DNA of 64,000 bases. It comes from Marthasterias glacialis (lineage: Eukaryota; Echinodermata; Asteroidea; Forcipulatida; Asteriidae). How positions within the stretch are numbered: the first letter of the stretch is position 1; each line of letters begins with the position of its first letter. The position numbers were made by a program, and so were the translations under genes. Of this stretch, positions 23,511-33,255 are shown piece by piece. The notes under the pieces are model-generated. The model was given only the letters and a program-made list of their open reading frames with translations. It searched no databases and was not told the origin of the DNA. Where the stretch lies: NCBI GenBank assembly GCA_911728455.2, contig OU452222.1:6639108-6703107 (forward strand), written 5' to 3'.

Positions 23511-23768
23511 GCTTGCGTTCTAACCAAGCTTCCAACACATGAGCAATATGAGAGGCATCTCTATCTGATGCAGCTACGGGATAATGGGGGATTGATATAC
23601 CCATCAGATGACGCCATGGCTGTCTGCAAAGCTTTGGAGAGAGTGTTCCGGATGTACAATGGTACCTCACCGTCACCTATGTCCAACCTAATGACTACCA
23701 TGGTATGCAGAGCAGCCCAAGATATGATTGGGAGTGCGTGTGTTTTTGTCATCACAACACACCCTTGA
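23511..23768 (+). pseudogene. P/THAP9-type transposase C-terminal fragment
   Basis: The open stretch reads THEQYERHLYLMQLRDNGG, then LIYPSDDAMAVCKALERVFR. The pattern RDNGGLIYPSDD..C...ERVFR is typical of the C-terminal part of P-element/THAP9-like transposase-derived proteins (recalled family pattern, not searched). A stop precedes it at about 23,508, and the usual TTG/ATG starts are internal, so it is only a fragment. It lies 236 bp after the THAP first exon in the same orientation, which suggests an internally deleted element carrying both ends of the transposase. Confidence 0.5.
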
Positions 23769-24092
23769 TCCATCCATGGAGGTAGAAATTAACTCCATGA
23801 TCCATCACATGGAGAGAGCCTGATAAGCAGTATCGCTCGCCAGTACCTTCGGGTCAGATCGTATGACTTCGGCAAAAAGACAACAGAAGATCCTCAAAGC
23901 CAGAGATTACGAAGCATGTACATGTATTCAAAATTGGTTCTGTTCAAATGGGCAATAAATATAATCAGTGTATGCGACCAGTGAATGTACACACAGAAAT
24001 TTCGTTCAAGGTTAAAATCGCGATAAAATTAAAATCAAATATAGGCCTATAAAATGATAAAGTACAGGCTAATCTAAACGTTCCTCTTCTTA
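23769..24092. other. Unassigned flank of transposase remnant
   Basis: No open frame of note. AT-rich toward the microsatellite, with one AGGCCTATA echinoderm-style word. Confidence 0.4.
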
Positions 24093-24107
24093 AATTGTTT
24101 GTTTGTT

Positions 24108-24153
<46 letters not shown>

Positions 24154-24170
24154 CCTGCCTGCCTGCCTGC
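24093..24170 (+). repeat. TTTG/TCTG/CCTG tetranucleotide microsatellite
   Basis: (GTTT)n grades into (GTCT)n and then (GCCT)n. This is a compound microsatellite produced by point mutation of one tetranucleotide lineage. Confidence 0.95.
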
Positions 24171-24204
24171 ACTGTAAAACTAAAGTTAGTCAAAACAGCC
24201 TTAA

Positions 24205-24400
24205 TTAGTCATTAGGCGAGCATCATGGATGTATGTCCATCATGTTTGGAAAGTTTTAGATGCACAGTACAAAGGAAACTGGAGGTATGCGTGACACTAG
24301 TGAAAGTTCCGATTTGTCAATCATTTTTGAAACGCCATAGCGTTACGGTGGCCTAAAATGTCATTAGCTGTAAGGCTCACGGGGGAGCCTTACAGTTCTG
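24205..24400 (+). repeat. Dispersed repeat family R1, copy A
   Basis: Shares TGGATGTATGTCCA.CATGTT, GCACAGTACAAAGGAAACTG and GCCATAGCGTTACGGTGG with copies at 58,170-58,370 (inverted) and 59,478-59,670. It ends in the short palindrome GTAAGGCTC..GAGCCTTAC. Likely a MITE half; noncoding. Confidence 0.8.
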
Positions 24401-24751
24401 GAAGTACACCACATGTACTGTAACAAACAGACAAACGGAGCAAACAGATAACATTTTTGATCTGATCTACTTTTTGTACTCCCATTGTAATCATACTATC
24501 AATCATAGTCTTTATATCGTGCATTGCATGGCATAGGGCTAGTACTACGTAGTTACATTGTATTAATAAATACTGTGACAGAATTTGGTTTTGTAATGTT
24601 ACTTTGCTCAATTTGTGCTCTATCATTATTACAACACTAGTCAAGTGGCACTATATTTGCCACAGTTGGCTGTCCATATAAAGATTTGTTGGTCAAACTC
24701 TGAACTCTAACAAAGATCCCCACCTGTTAGCTGTAAGTAGCTAGTTAGTAT

Positions 24752-24922
24752 GGTAAACCCTCTTTTGTAGCAGTCCCCATTCAACCCAACTGGGGCTCCG
24801 CATTGTGTGGTAAACCCTCTTTTGTAGCAGTTCCCATTCAACCCAACTGGGGCTCCACATTGTATTGTAAACCCTCTGTTGTAGCAATCATCATTCAGCC
24901 CAGATGGGAGTTTAGTATTGTA
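24752..24922 (+). promoter_or_regulatory. 57-bp tandem triplication in LTR U3
   Basis: Units begin GGTAAACCCTCTTTTGTAGC, and the first two share CAACCCAACTGGGGCTCC; the third is diverged. Repeated blocks in U3 often act as enhancers (known for LTR elements); function here is inferred. The same triplet occurs at 29,775-29,945. Confidence 0.6.
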
Positions 24923-25034
24923 AGTTGAAAGAGCCTTCTTTTCTACCCATTGATCCTAACCCAGAAGTTTAATGAATTACTATTCAATTTATTGTGGCAT
25001 GACTACTTGCTTTATACACCAATGGTGAATTTGG

Positions 25035-25042
25035 TATAAAAA
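25035..25042 (+). promoter_or_regulatory. TATA-like box of the 5' LTR
   Basis: TATAAAAA lies about 575 bp upstream of the AATAAA in the same LTR, so U3 and R would lie in the expected order. Putative only. Confidence 0.4.
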
Positions 25043-25741
25043 TATTGTTCACCATTGCTCATGAGGGACTTGTGACTGGGAGACCAGAGGGAGAACATGT
25101 CTTGATGTGTTGTGTCCTCAACCCTGGTTTTTAAAGACAGCGCTACCTGGTTCTATATGTAAGTCTGTGCTTGCTTTTATTTATTGTACCTTGGGCCCAT
25201 TTCAGCCATTCCAAATCTATTAGTTCTATTTTTCTGATCATAAATTAGGTTCATTTCATTGTATTTTTTACTTGAGGTTTTGACAGGGTGTTTCCGGTAC
25301 ATGTGGCCAAGGGCATTATTGTGAGGGTAATTTTAGGGGAAAGTTGTCGCTTTGCTAGGGGCATAGCCCCGAATTCCGACGGGCTGTCATCCCGGAGAGA
25401 GCCCCCAGAAAGTAGTGTAAAGTGGTTTGCTAACATGTGCCGGGAACAGCCAACTCAAAGCCTCATTTTATATTAAAGTTAGCTGAAGTGCATTAATTAA
25501 TTGTTCGTAAATTTAAGGGTTCAATTGTGCTTATTCCTTTTTGCATTATATCTTGTCCATTTTTGAATCCATACTGCCGTTTCTTGTAAATAATTTAATT
25601 AGTTAGTGGAATAAAAACCCGCTTAGAAATATAGCGGTAGCATTGGAATTTTTTTGGGTCCTTATCAATTCTTTCATTGAAAATGGTTTGTTTGGACTAA
25701 TCCAACTGGCGTAACTCTTGAGGGGGTTTCGTTACAGTTTT

Positions 25742-25758
25742 TGGTGGCAGCGGTGGGA
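25742..25758 (+). other. Primer-binding-site candidate
   Basis: TGGTGGCAGCGGTGGGA begins five bases after the 5' LTR end and starts with TGG, as expected for pairing with a tRNA 3' CCA end. The tRNA identity was not determined. Confidence 0.6.
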
Positions 25759-25826
25759 TTTAAAACATACAAATTTTCTTTGCGAACAGGTCTATTTAAA
25801 AAGATAAGTTCGGTAAAGTAGTCAGT

Positions 25827-26489
25827 ATGGCTTCAAGAAGGGACGATGTAGGAGATCATTTGAGTCAAACTTTAAGAATGCTAGAAAGAGAACTAGACCA
25901 AAAATTAGCTGTACTTGGTTTGGCTGAAGTGGGTTCGACGCCTGAGCCCATGGGTGCTAGCATAGAAGAACCCGGTCACATGTCCCTCCCCACGGGTAGG
26001 TTAAGGCGTACCCGGGGTATGAATGCAAGCGACAGAACAGAACCAGTTAATGTTGGAACCCCAAAGTTTGGAGTTCCGTTAAGCACTTCTAGTGCTAGAG
26101 TAGATTTTTCTTTGCCTCAACAGACCCAAAGTATGGGTCGTGAACCGATAACTGTAAATACACCTGCTAATACTAACATAAGTGACACAAATTTTAATGG
26201 TGATTTACGTTTCGATCCAAGATTTGCATATAGCTTATCTGAACAGAAAGTAACCAAACCTGTTGTACAGCCAGACAATTATGACGGTAAAACACCTTTT
26301 GAGGATTGGCTAAGTCACATGGAATTGTGTGCTAACATAAATAACTGGACTATTGAACAAAAAACGAAATTTCTTGCTGTTAAGTTGAGAGGTCCCGCTT
26401 TACAAGTTTACACAGATTTAGCACACTTTAAGAAACAAAGCTACACAGAACTGTACAGGCGTTTTGAGTCCCAATCTACAGGTCAGTGA
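25827..26489 (+). CDS. Truncated gag of the LTR element
   Basis: ATG-initiated 220-codon frame beginning 91 bp after the 5' LTR. Residues about 5-32 (DVGDHLSQTLRMLERELDQK) look like a short coiled coil, followed by a Ser/Thr/Pro-rich region. From about residue 150 it has a capsid-type segment: YDGKTPFEDWLSHMEL, then KTKFLAVKLRGPALQVY and SYTELYRRFES, the pattern of Ty3/Gypsy gag capsids. The protein ends at SQSTGQ soon after the capsid start, so the rest of the capsid and the nucleocapsid zinc knuckle are missing. Gag normally packages the element RNA into particles; this short form may lack that ability. The deletion junction lies at or just before the stop. Confidence 0.85.
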   Translation: MASRRDDVGDHLSQTLRMLERELDQKLAVLGLAEVGSTPEPMGASIEEPGHMSLPTGRLRRTRGMNASDRTEPVNVGTPKFGVPLSTSSARVDFSLPQQTQSMGREPITVNTPANTNISDTNFNGDLRFDPRFAYSLSEQKVTKPVVQPDNYDGKTPFEDWLSHMELCANINNWTIEQKTKFLAVKLRGPALQVYTDLAHFKKQSYTELYRRFESQSTGQ

Positions 26490-26922
26490 GGCAGCAACGC
26501 CAGCAGCAAATGAAGTAACGAACAGCACCAAAGGACTGAGTGAGCTGGATGAACTGAGCCAGACACCGAATGTTGCTGATGGGCAAGATTCCTTCAGCAA
26601 AGAGACACCACACATCATCGATGGGCCAGACGCTGCCGAGATAGTAGTAAATACAGCTCATGGTAGGGACCCTGATGATGAGGATGGAGACGTGCTTGAT
26701 TTGGAGTCAAACCATTTGCAACATAACGGTGAACGTGATACCCCTGATGAGAAGGAGTTAGTTGAAGATAGCTTCACAGATAGACAAGATGAAAATAAAG
26801 TAATAGACTTGCCACCAATCTGCTCCCCTGAGGAAAGTGATGTGCCTTCGGCCGGGGTACGTCATCAACGTCGGAGGAAAAAGCCGGCATGGATGAGAAC
26901 CAATGAATTTGATGTGAATTAA
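26464..26922 (+). pseudogene. C-terminal remnant of LTR-element Pol
   Basis: An open frame in a different phase from gag runs through an acidic, Asp/Glu-rich stretch (DPDDEDGDVLDLES) and ends RRRKKPAWMRTNEFDVN. A basic run followed by PAWM near the terminus is typical of the tail after the integrase domain in Gypsy-type Pol (family knowledge). Its only nominal start is a TTG, so it is not an independent gene. It is what remains of pol after an internal deletion that fused gag to the end of pol. No catalytic motif (HHCC, DDE, YXDD) is present. Confidence 0.7.
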
Positions 26923-29582
26923 TTCATCACCTTAAGCAACATCGAAACAGTATGCCAACTGGGCTGCAGACCAGACATTAACAAGAACTTTTTGGGAAAC
27001 TTATGTGATGTGGAAATTGCTTAAATAAAGGTCGCACTTGAATTAGCATTAAATAAAAAGAGGCATTAATAAGTTTGGTTGTATTTCAAGAATAGATTGT
27101 TCTTTGGTGCAACATGCGCTAAGTTCTGTTCTGTAGATTCAAAATCACAGTCAGGAAAAGTTAGTTTGCTAAATAACAGTTGCTTGAAGATAAGTCATGT
27201 AATGCTTCCGCACATCTTGGAATTTGATTTTGTTTTGAGACAGAGAAAAACAAGATAAATAACCTTTGTGATGTCAGCAGTGTTTTAGCTAGGATTTGAA
27301 AAGTGGGAGTGCAAATTGAAAAATAGGGTGTGCAACTTTTTTTTAGCAAAAATCTACCTGGTGCGCAAACCATGCACGAGCACAACGCGGTCAGTGCGCT
27401 AAGTCTTCCAAATTACCTTAAACAATTAATTTTGTTGTTTTAATATTGATTAATTTGAATGAAATAGGATAAAGGGCACAGGAAGCTCTTTATTGATTGT
27501 AGATACTATCTGGTGTATTCTTGGCACTGAATCTGGGTTCCAATGTTGTGTCTTATGAATATTTGTTTTTTGGAGTTTATTTTAAGAAATTAAAAATTAA
27601 TGTGTTTCTCTTTTAAATACTGTTAAGTGATTTTTTTTAATGAGAAATTATTCAGTGCATGTAGGTGCAAGCAAGTGGCTTTAGGTTATATGAAATAACC
27701 ATAAAAACACCAGAATACCAATTAACAAAACTCTGCAATGATATGCACAATAAAAAGAATCTCAATAAACATCATATTACTATAATTACTTTAGTAAAGT
27801 TAAGCTGAGCACGAGTCTTGACGTTTTAGGTGGCATAACATTTGTGTTATTATTGGAAAATGAATAATAACTTAAATGGGACACATGTCAGAGGTAAGTT
27901 TTAACTGATCTTTGTGGACATTTTCAGTAACATTTTCTGTAACCAAAAACCTAAAACAGCGCCAAGTATGTTCATAGTACAAGTAAATTATTGATAGTAA
28001 AAAAGAAATGCGTGAAGTTAATCACGCATGAAGAACTAAACAAGTAACTTTACAACCGACTTGATAAAAATTAAACTGAAGTGAATGACATGAACTAGAC
28101 ATGAACTAGTCATTGAACCTTCGATATCGGAGTTGGAGGGCTTGTACGATCGTCGCAACAGTAATTTTATTTTTAGTTCTCATGATTATCGGTGGACAAG
28201 GTAGCGATGTAGCCTCACTTGATTTAAAAGGAGAACAAAGTTCTCTAACTTTCATGCATGCAGAAAAACAACGATTTACTACAGTTTTGTTCTTACTTGC
28301 AAGCTTGTAGAACCCCAAACTACTGTTGCTCAATCGTAAACAATCCACACGTGCGAGTCAAAATCTGCACGTTGCAAACCAGTTTGCTTGGTCTACACAA
28401 GTCTGCATTGCCATACCGCACAGTGTGCATGGCAATCTACCGATGGAGGTGAACGGACTTCACTGTCTAATTTACATAGCGTGAAACGAATGTTTCTATT
28501 GGCTGTTGAATTCCTACACCGCGTGTAACGAATTTTGCCATTGGCCAATTTCGCCCTACGGCCAGCGGTTGCAATAAATTCAGCAAGCGTGCACTGCAAC
28601 CTCGAACCGACCATGGAGGATCGAAAACTTGACGTTCGTCAGGTGGAAGTGCTGAATAGCCACGCGGCGAAATAGTTGGATAATTATTGCTTATTTAAAT
28701 TTGCTTGCAGTTTTAATTGAAAAGGGTAGCCTCCTCAGAAAAAAAGATAAATTGTAGGAGTTTAGTCCTATATTATGCCATTGCGGATATTTTTGACTGG
28801 CCGGCCGGACCATTTGGCAAGGTGTTTCAGCTGGTCGCGCCGCCATGTTATTTGACCAACGTACGCCAGAGTCGAACCCTGACACTGGACAAGGCCGATG
28901 TTCTATAATCTTGTTTCATAATGGCTGAAGAATTTACTGAATTTTTGGCGGGTTTTTTAACAATGAAAGGCAGAAACTCGGGTCAATCCTTACCTTCAAG
29001 ACGAAATCTGTTATTTTTTCTTCTCTCCGATTTCATTACCCTCTTTTCTCCGTCCGTTTTCCATCAAAGTTTTTATACACGCATACGATTGCGTAGGACA
29101 GGTATGGTTCCATGTGTTCATTCCACAATTATTATTCGGTTTTACGAATCCATTTAATTTGCTTAACACACACGGTACCCGCGTTAGTTCAACACGAAGC
29201 AACTTGCGTCTTTTGGGGATCGGAGTCAACGGTTTTCTGTCTTTTTTTATTTACTTTTTTGGTTACTTTTTTGTTATGGTTAATTTGAATAATAATAAAA
29301 TTTTAAACTGGGATAATATTACAGCACATATTTTATTTAAAAGTAGTGCACGGCTTGATTTCAGGCACAAAGCCGTGCTTGAAAAAATAGGCCGTGATTT
29401 CAGAAAAATGGCCGTGCAAAACACGGCTGCACGGCTCGCTAGCTAAAACGCTGGATGTCAGTAAAGTAACCTTAATGCAAATTTACATAAAATCCAACAG
29501 CAGTATGGAAATATTGTTTTGCTTATGAAATGAATTAGATGTGCTATATTTTAATGTAACGGCACAGGGACGTGCCTTGCCC
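26923..29582 (+). other. 2.66-kb noncoding cargo between Pol tail and polypurine tract
   Basis: Unusually long for an LTR element 3' region. Contains early AATAAA words (about 27,025 and 27,052), T-rich AT sequence, and around 28,480-28,620 two inverted CCAAT-type words (TATTGGC, CATTGGCC) ahead of an ATGGAGGATCG. One plus-strand frame at 28,110-28,310 reads YRSWRAC then TIVATVILFLVLMIIGG, resembling a basic cap plus a single membrane segment, but it lacks an ATG. Near 29,350-29,440 the word GCCGTG or CACGGC recurs several times. It may be captured host DNA, an env-like relic or unrelated insertion. Confidence 0.5.
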
Positions 29583-29593
29583 AAAGAGGAGGG
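29583..29593 (+). other. Polypurine tract
   Basis: AAAGAGGAGGG ends three bases before the 3' LTR. Expected plus-strand primer position for an LTR retrotransposon. Confidence 0.8.
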
Positions 29594-29596
29594 TAT

Positions 29597-30760
29597 TGTG
29601 ACAGAATTTGGTTTTGTAATGTTACTTTGCTCAATTTGTGCTCTATCATTATTACAACACTAGTCAAGTGGCACTATATTTGCCACAGTTGGCTGTCCAT
29701 ATAAAGATTTGTTGGTCAAACTCTGAACTCTAACAAAGATCCCCACCTGTTAGCTGTAAGTAGCTAGTTAGTATGGTAAACCCTCTTTTGTAGCAGTCCC
29801 CATTCAACCCAACTGGGGCTCCGCATTGTGTGGTAAACCCTCTTTTGTAGCAGTTCCCATTCAACCCAACTGGGGCTCCACATTGTATTGTAAACCCTCT
29901 GTTGTAGCAATCATCATTCAGCCCAGATGGGAGTTTAGTATTGTAAGTTGAAAGAGCCTTCTTTTCTACCCATTGATCCTAACCCAGAAGTTTAATGAAT
30001 TACTATTCAATTTATTGTGGCATGACTACTTGCTTTATACACCAATGGTGAATTTGGTATAAAAATATTGTTCACCATTGCTCATGAGGGACTTGTGACT
30101 GGGAGACCAGAGGGAGAACATGTCTTGATGTGTTGTGTCCTCAACCCTGGTTTTTAAAGACAGCGCTACCTGGTTCTATATGTAAGTCTGTGCTTGCTTT
30201 TATTTATTGTACCTTGGGCCCATTTCAGCCATTCCAAATCTATTAGTTCTATTTTTCTGATCATAAATTAGGTTCATTTCATTGTATTTTTTTACTTGAG
30301 GTTTTGACAGGGTGTTTCCGGTACATGTGGCCAAGGGCATTATTGTGAGGGTAATTTTAGGGGAAAGTTGTCGCTTTGCTAGGGGCATAGCCCCGAATTC
30401 CGACGGGCTGTCATCCCGGAGAGAGCCCCCAGAAAGTAGTGTAAAGTGGTTTGCTAACATGTGCCGGGAACAGCCAACTCAAAGCCTCATTTTATATTAA
30501 AGTTAGCTGAAGTGCATTAATTAATTGTTCGTAAATTTAAGGGTTCAATTGTGCTTATTCCTTTTTGCATTATATCTTGTCCATTTTTGAATCCATACTG
30601 CCGTTTCTTGTAAATAATTTAATTAGTTAGTGGAATAAAAACCCGCTTAGAAATATAGCGGTAGCATTGGAATTTTTTTGGGTCCTTATCAATTCTTTCA
30701 TTGAAAATGGTTTGTTTGGACTAATCCAACTGGCGTAACTCTTGAGGGGGTTTCGTTACA
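29597..30760 (+). repeat. 3' LTR
   Basis: Matches 24,574-25,736 with one extra T in a T-run near 30,290 as the only difference seen. Includes AATAAA at 30,634. Followed by ATAC, the target duplication. Confidence 0.93.
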
Positions 30761-31166
30761 ATACCTTGCACAGTTTGTAGATTCTGATTGGTCAAATCGC
30801 GATCACGTGGGGGTGTATTAACGATGGTGAAGACACCGGCTCGGCAAAGTTGCGAATAAATGGCCCCTGGCTGAACCAGCAAACATTGTGTACAAATAGT
30901 GAATAGCGCAATGCGCTGCATTTTTAAATTCATGGTCTTAGTTTTATTGGCATTGCGCGCAAACGCGCTTATGCGCCGATAATGTATCAATTTTGATGTA
31001 GCAGGCCCGCTCGAACAAACAAACATCTCCATATTTGGTGTTGTTTACAACCAGAGACTTGGTACAATGTGGCCCTTGAACATGAGTACAACAAAGTGTC
31101 AGTTACAAATTTACAAATTTTGATCGTTTTAACCATTTTTTTTTTCATAAAAAGGTATTTATTAAT
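30761..31166. other. Unassigned sequence after LTR element
   Basis: No supportable gene. GC-rich GCGC words around 30,950; minus frame 30,721-31,032 overlaps the LTR and shows no motif. Confidence 0.4.
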
Positions 31167-31304
31167 GGGAATAACAGTGCGAGTAGCCGGTCTTCACTGC
31201 GTGGTAATGACCTTGGTTGGTAGCTGGTTCGGTCCATTAACAGCGGCCAGCCACCAACCCGGTCTACCACGCAGTGAAGACCGGCTACTCGCACTGTTAT
31301 TCCC
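31167..31304. mobile_element. 138-bp near-perfect hairpin MITE
   Basis: Starts GGGAATAACAGTGCGAGTAG and ends with its reverse complement. The inverted match runs through GCCGGTCTTCACTGCGTGGTA with a small imperfect loop (GGTTGGTAGCTGG...CCAGCCACCAACC). No clear target duplication. Confidence 0.85.
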
Positions 31305-31586
31305 TAAGTAAATACTAAATAGATTAGTAGTAGGGCCTAGTACATGTAGTTACTACTAGTAAGTACTAGGTCGTAGTTGAGATAATCGTAACCCTCCATT
31401 CTCCCGACGGTCGGAGACCAGAGGGTTACGAGACATGATGGGGGAAATCCATGTTTTTTTCTATTTCATAGAAATCATGTCACTTTCTGTCAGACTCGTG
31501 ATCAGATTCCTCAAATTTTTCAACACTCCCATGACTCCGAAATCATGACACACATTCTCAGAACATGGATTTGATCTTTATTGTGT

Positions 31587-32087
31587 GATGAGTTAATCTA
31601 GAACACTTAAAACAACATCACAAAAATATAATATATTTGGCAGAAGAAAACGACAAAAACTTACCAAAAGACGGACAGAAATTTTCCATGATCCATATTA
31701 ACGAGGCAAATTGGAATTTTGAACATCCCACTTCCTTGACTACGACCACTCAGCGTGACCCAACCAAACACGCACCCGGAAGAGCCATGGCTGCATGCAG
31801 TGTGCGGATCGGCTATGCCAGCTTGCAAACTCACCGCCTTCGTACACTTGCATAGTACTACTAGTAGGCTACATGCACATGCGTCAGTGTGAGTTTCCAA
31901 GCTGACATAGCCGCTGCGCACACTGCAGCCATGCAGCCATGGTTCCTCCGGAGTGCGTGTTTCGTCACAGAAGTGCGACGTTCTAAATCACAAGTTGCCT
32001 CGTTATGGATCATGGACAAGTTTTTGTTGTTTTTTTCTGCCAAACATTTTTTTGATGTTGTTTTTAGTGTTCTAGATTAACTCATCA
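31587..32087. repeat. Nested inverted repeat 1
   Basis: GATGAGTTAATCTAGAACAC at 31,587 is inverted at about 32,067-32,087. Inner parts also pair (GCCATGGCTGCATGCAGTGT against CACTGCAGCCATGCAGCCAT). Spacer near 31,840-31,880. Its outer sequence also pairs with the arm of the surrounding element at 33,030, so three copies of the same arm exist. Confidence 0.85.
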
Positions 32088-32249
32088 TACATGTACAATA
32101 CAGATTAAATGCATGCAAATAGTAAGTGACACTGACAGTATGCATCATTGAACAAAATCAGTTATGACAGTGAGATTGATCATGTAGTGAGATAAATGGG
32201 ATATAAAAACAAATATGTTCGCTCCGTTTGTGTATGCGGTGCTGGGGCC

Positions 32250-32718
32250 AAGGTACTCCTAGAACTATGAGGTTCGTTCCACTGTCTATCGTCACGATCG
32301 TCTCCACTAATCTCATAGAGTGACATGTAGGCCTTTACGTTTACATGGCTACAGTTCTTTTTTTAAAACAGATCTCGACAACTTTTGGCTGGTTTTGTAC
32401 ACAAATCGTGCAACTCCACCGCCTTATTAGTTGTAACACTGTTTGAATGGGATCTGAATTACAGTATGAATTTATCACTTTTTAACAATTTTTAGTTTAC
32501 GGAGTGGATTTTCTGAACCCGTGCAATGCTCAATGAGAGTTCAAAGAACACATAGAGCCTAACTTTGGCGAGATCTGATTTCAAAAAAGAACTGTAGCCA
32601 TGTAAACATGAAGGGCAGAAAGTTTGAATGGGATTTTGTACATGTCACTCTATGAAGTTCGTGGAGACGATAGCGGAACGAACCTCATGTCATACAATGT
32701 AGTTCTAGGAGTACTTGT
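32250..32718. repeat. Nested inverted repeat 2
   Basis: Left AGGTACTCCTAGAACTATG, ATGAGGTTCGTTCC and CTCATAGAGTGACATGTA are inverted on the right at 32,655-32,718. The inner parts TTTACATGGCTACAGTTCTTT and AAAGAACTGTAGCCATGTAA also pair. Confidence 0.85.
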
Positions 32719-32739
32719 CACCAGTACGGGGCTAGACCC

Positions 32740-32955
32740 TACCCAGGGTTTGCCCTTAACTTTTTTAGTGACTGGCCAACAGGACCAGTTAGCTTGTAAT
32801 TTCACTAGTCCAGTCACCTTTCTTGCAAGTCCGTGTCACAAATGAAATAGGGATGCTTTTCAACAATTAGCTGGCCAGCCGGACCACTTGGAGAGAATTT
32901 GGACTGGTCCTCAAGGGTTTTAACTGGCATTTGGCCAGCGGACCAGTGTTAAGGG
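32740..32955. repeat. Nested inverted repeat 3 (short, diverged)
   Basis: CCCTTAAC...GACTGGCCAACAGGACCAGTTA is loosely inverted as TTAACTGGCATTTGGCCAGC...GTTAAGGG. The arms are diverged. Confidence 0.5.
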
Positions 32956-33255
32956 AGAACGCTGCTACCCAGCATGCCCATAGTTGCGATAATCGTAAAT
33001 TTTGGGGTGGTTTTCTGCCAATATTTTCTTCTTGTTGTTTTAAGTGTGCTAGATTAATTTGTCTTACAATAAAGATCAACTCCATGTTTTTAGAATGTGT
33101 GTCATGGTTTGAGAAAGTGGAAAAAAATGGATGAATCTGATCACTAGTCTGGCAAAAACTGGTCAAAAATGCAAAACGTGGATAATACCCGTCATGACTC
33201 GTAATCCTCCGGTCTCCGCCCATCGGGAGGATGGAGGGTTGCGATTATCGCAACT

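Larger units (their letters stand above)
24574..25736 (+). repeat. 5' LTR
   Basis: TG...CA boundaries fixed by alignment to 29,597-30,760. Contains three 57-bp tandem units (24,752, 24,809, 24,866), a TATAAAAA box at 25,035 and AATAAA at 25,610. Small frames inside it are duplicated in the other LTR and are not genes. Confidence 0.93.
24574..30760 (+). mobile_element. Non-autonomous Ty3/Gypsy-like LTR retrotransposon
   Basis: Two near-identical LTRs (1,163 and 1,164 bp) start TGTGACAG, end TTACA and are flanked by the 4-bp direct repeat ATAC. They enclose a 3.86-kb interior with a primer-binding-site-like motif, gag, a Pol C-terminal remnant and a polypurine tract directly before the right LTR. 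The only LTR difference I found is one T in a T-run, which indicates recent insertion. Protease, reverse transcriptase, RNase H and integrase are absent: gag jumps directly to the Pol tail near 26,465-26,500. The 2.6 kb between the Pol tail and the polypurine tract is not retroviral in appearance. Movement would have required enzymes supplied in trans by a full-length relative. Superfamily assignment is an inference from gag and the Pol tail. Confidence 0.92.
31376..33255. mobile_element. 1.9-kb compound foldback element
   Basis: The outer arms are inverted. 31,376-31,437 (GATAATCGTAACCCTCCATT...) matches the reverse complement of 33,192-33,255. Homology continues inward for about 250 bp (ACACATTCT.A.AACATGGA, TTAATCTAG.ACACTTAAAA, GGCAGAA). 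Inside lie at least two further independent inverted repeats (31,587-32,087 and 32,250-32,718). The arms differ by roughly 15-20 percent by eye. No coding region is credible; frames across it are palindrome shadows. Confidence 0.85.

Noticed and set aside
25251..25476. Paired opposite frames around GAMPLAKRQLSP repeated at 30,200
   Set aside because: Located inside LTRs and identical in both; no gene.
28110..28310. Type II membrane protein gene suggested by TIVATVILFLVLMIIGG
   Set aside because: No ATG, preceded closely by a stop, inside LTR-element cargo; kept only as a note on the cargo.
31637..32080. Small frames with similar peptides on opposite strands (TKHAPGRAMAACS and TKHALRRNHGCMAA)
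   Set aside because: Mirror images produced by the nested palindrome.
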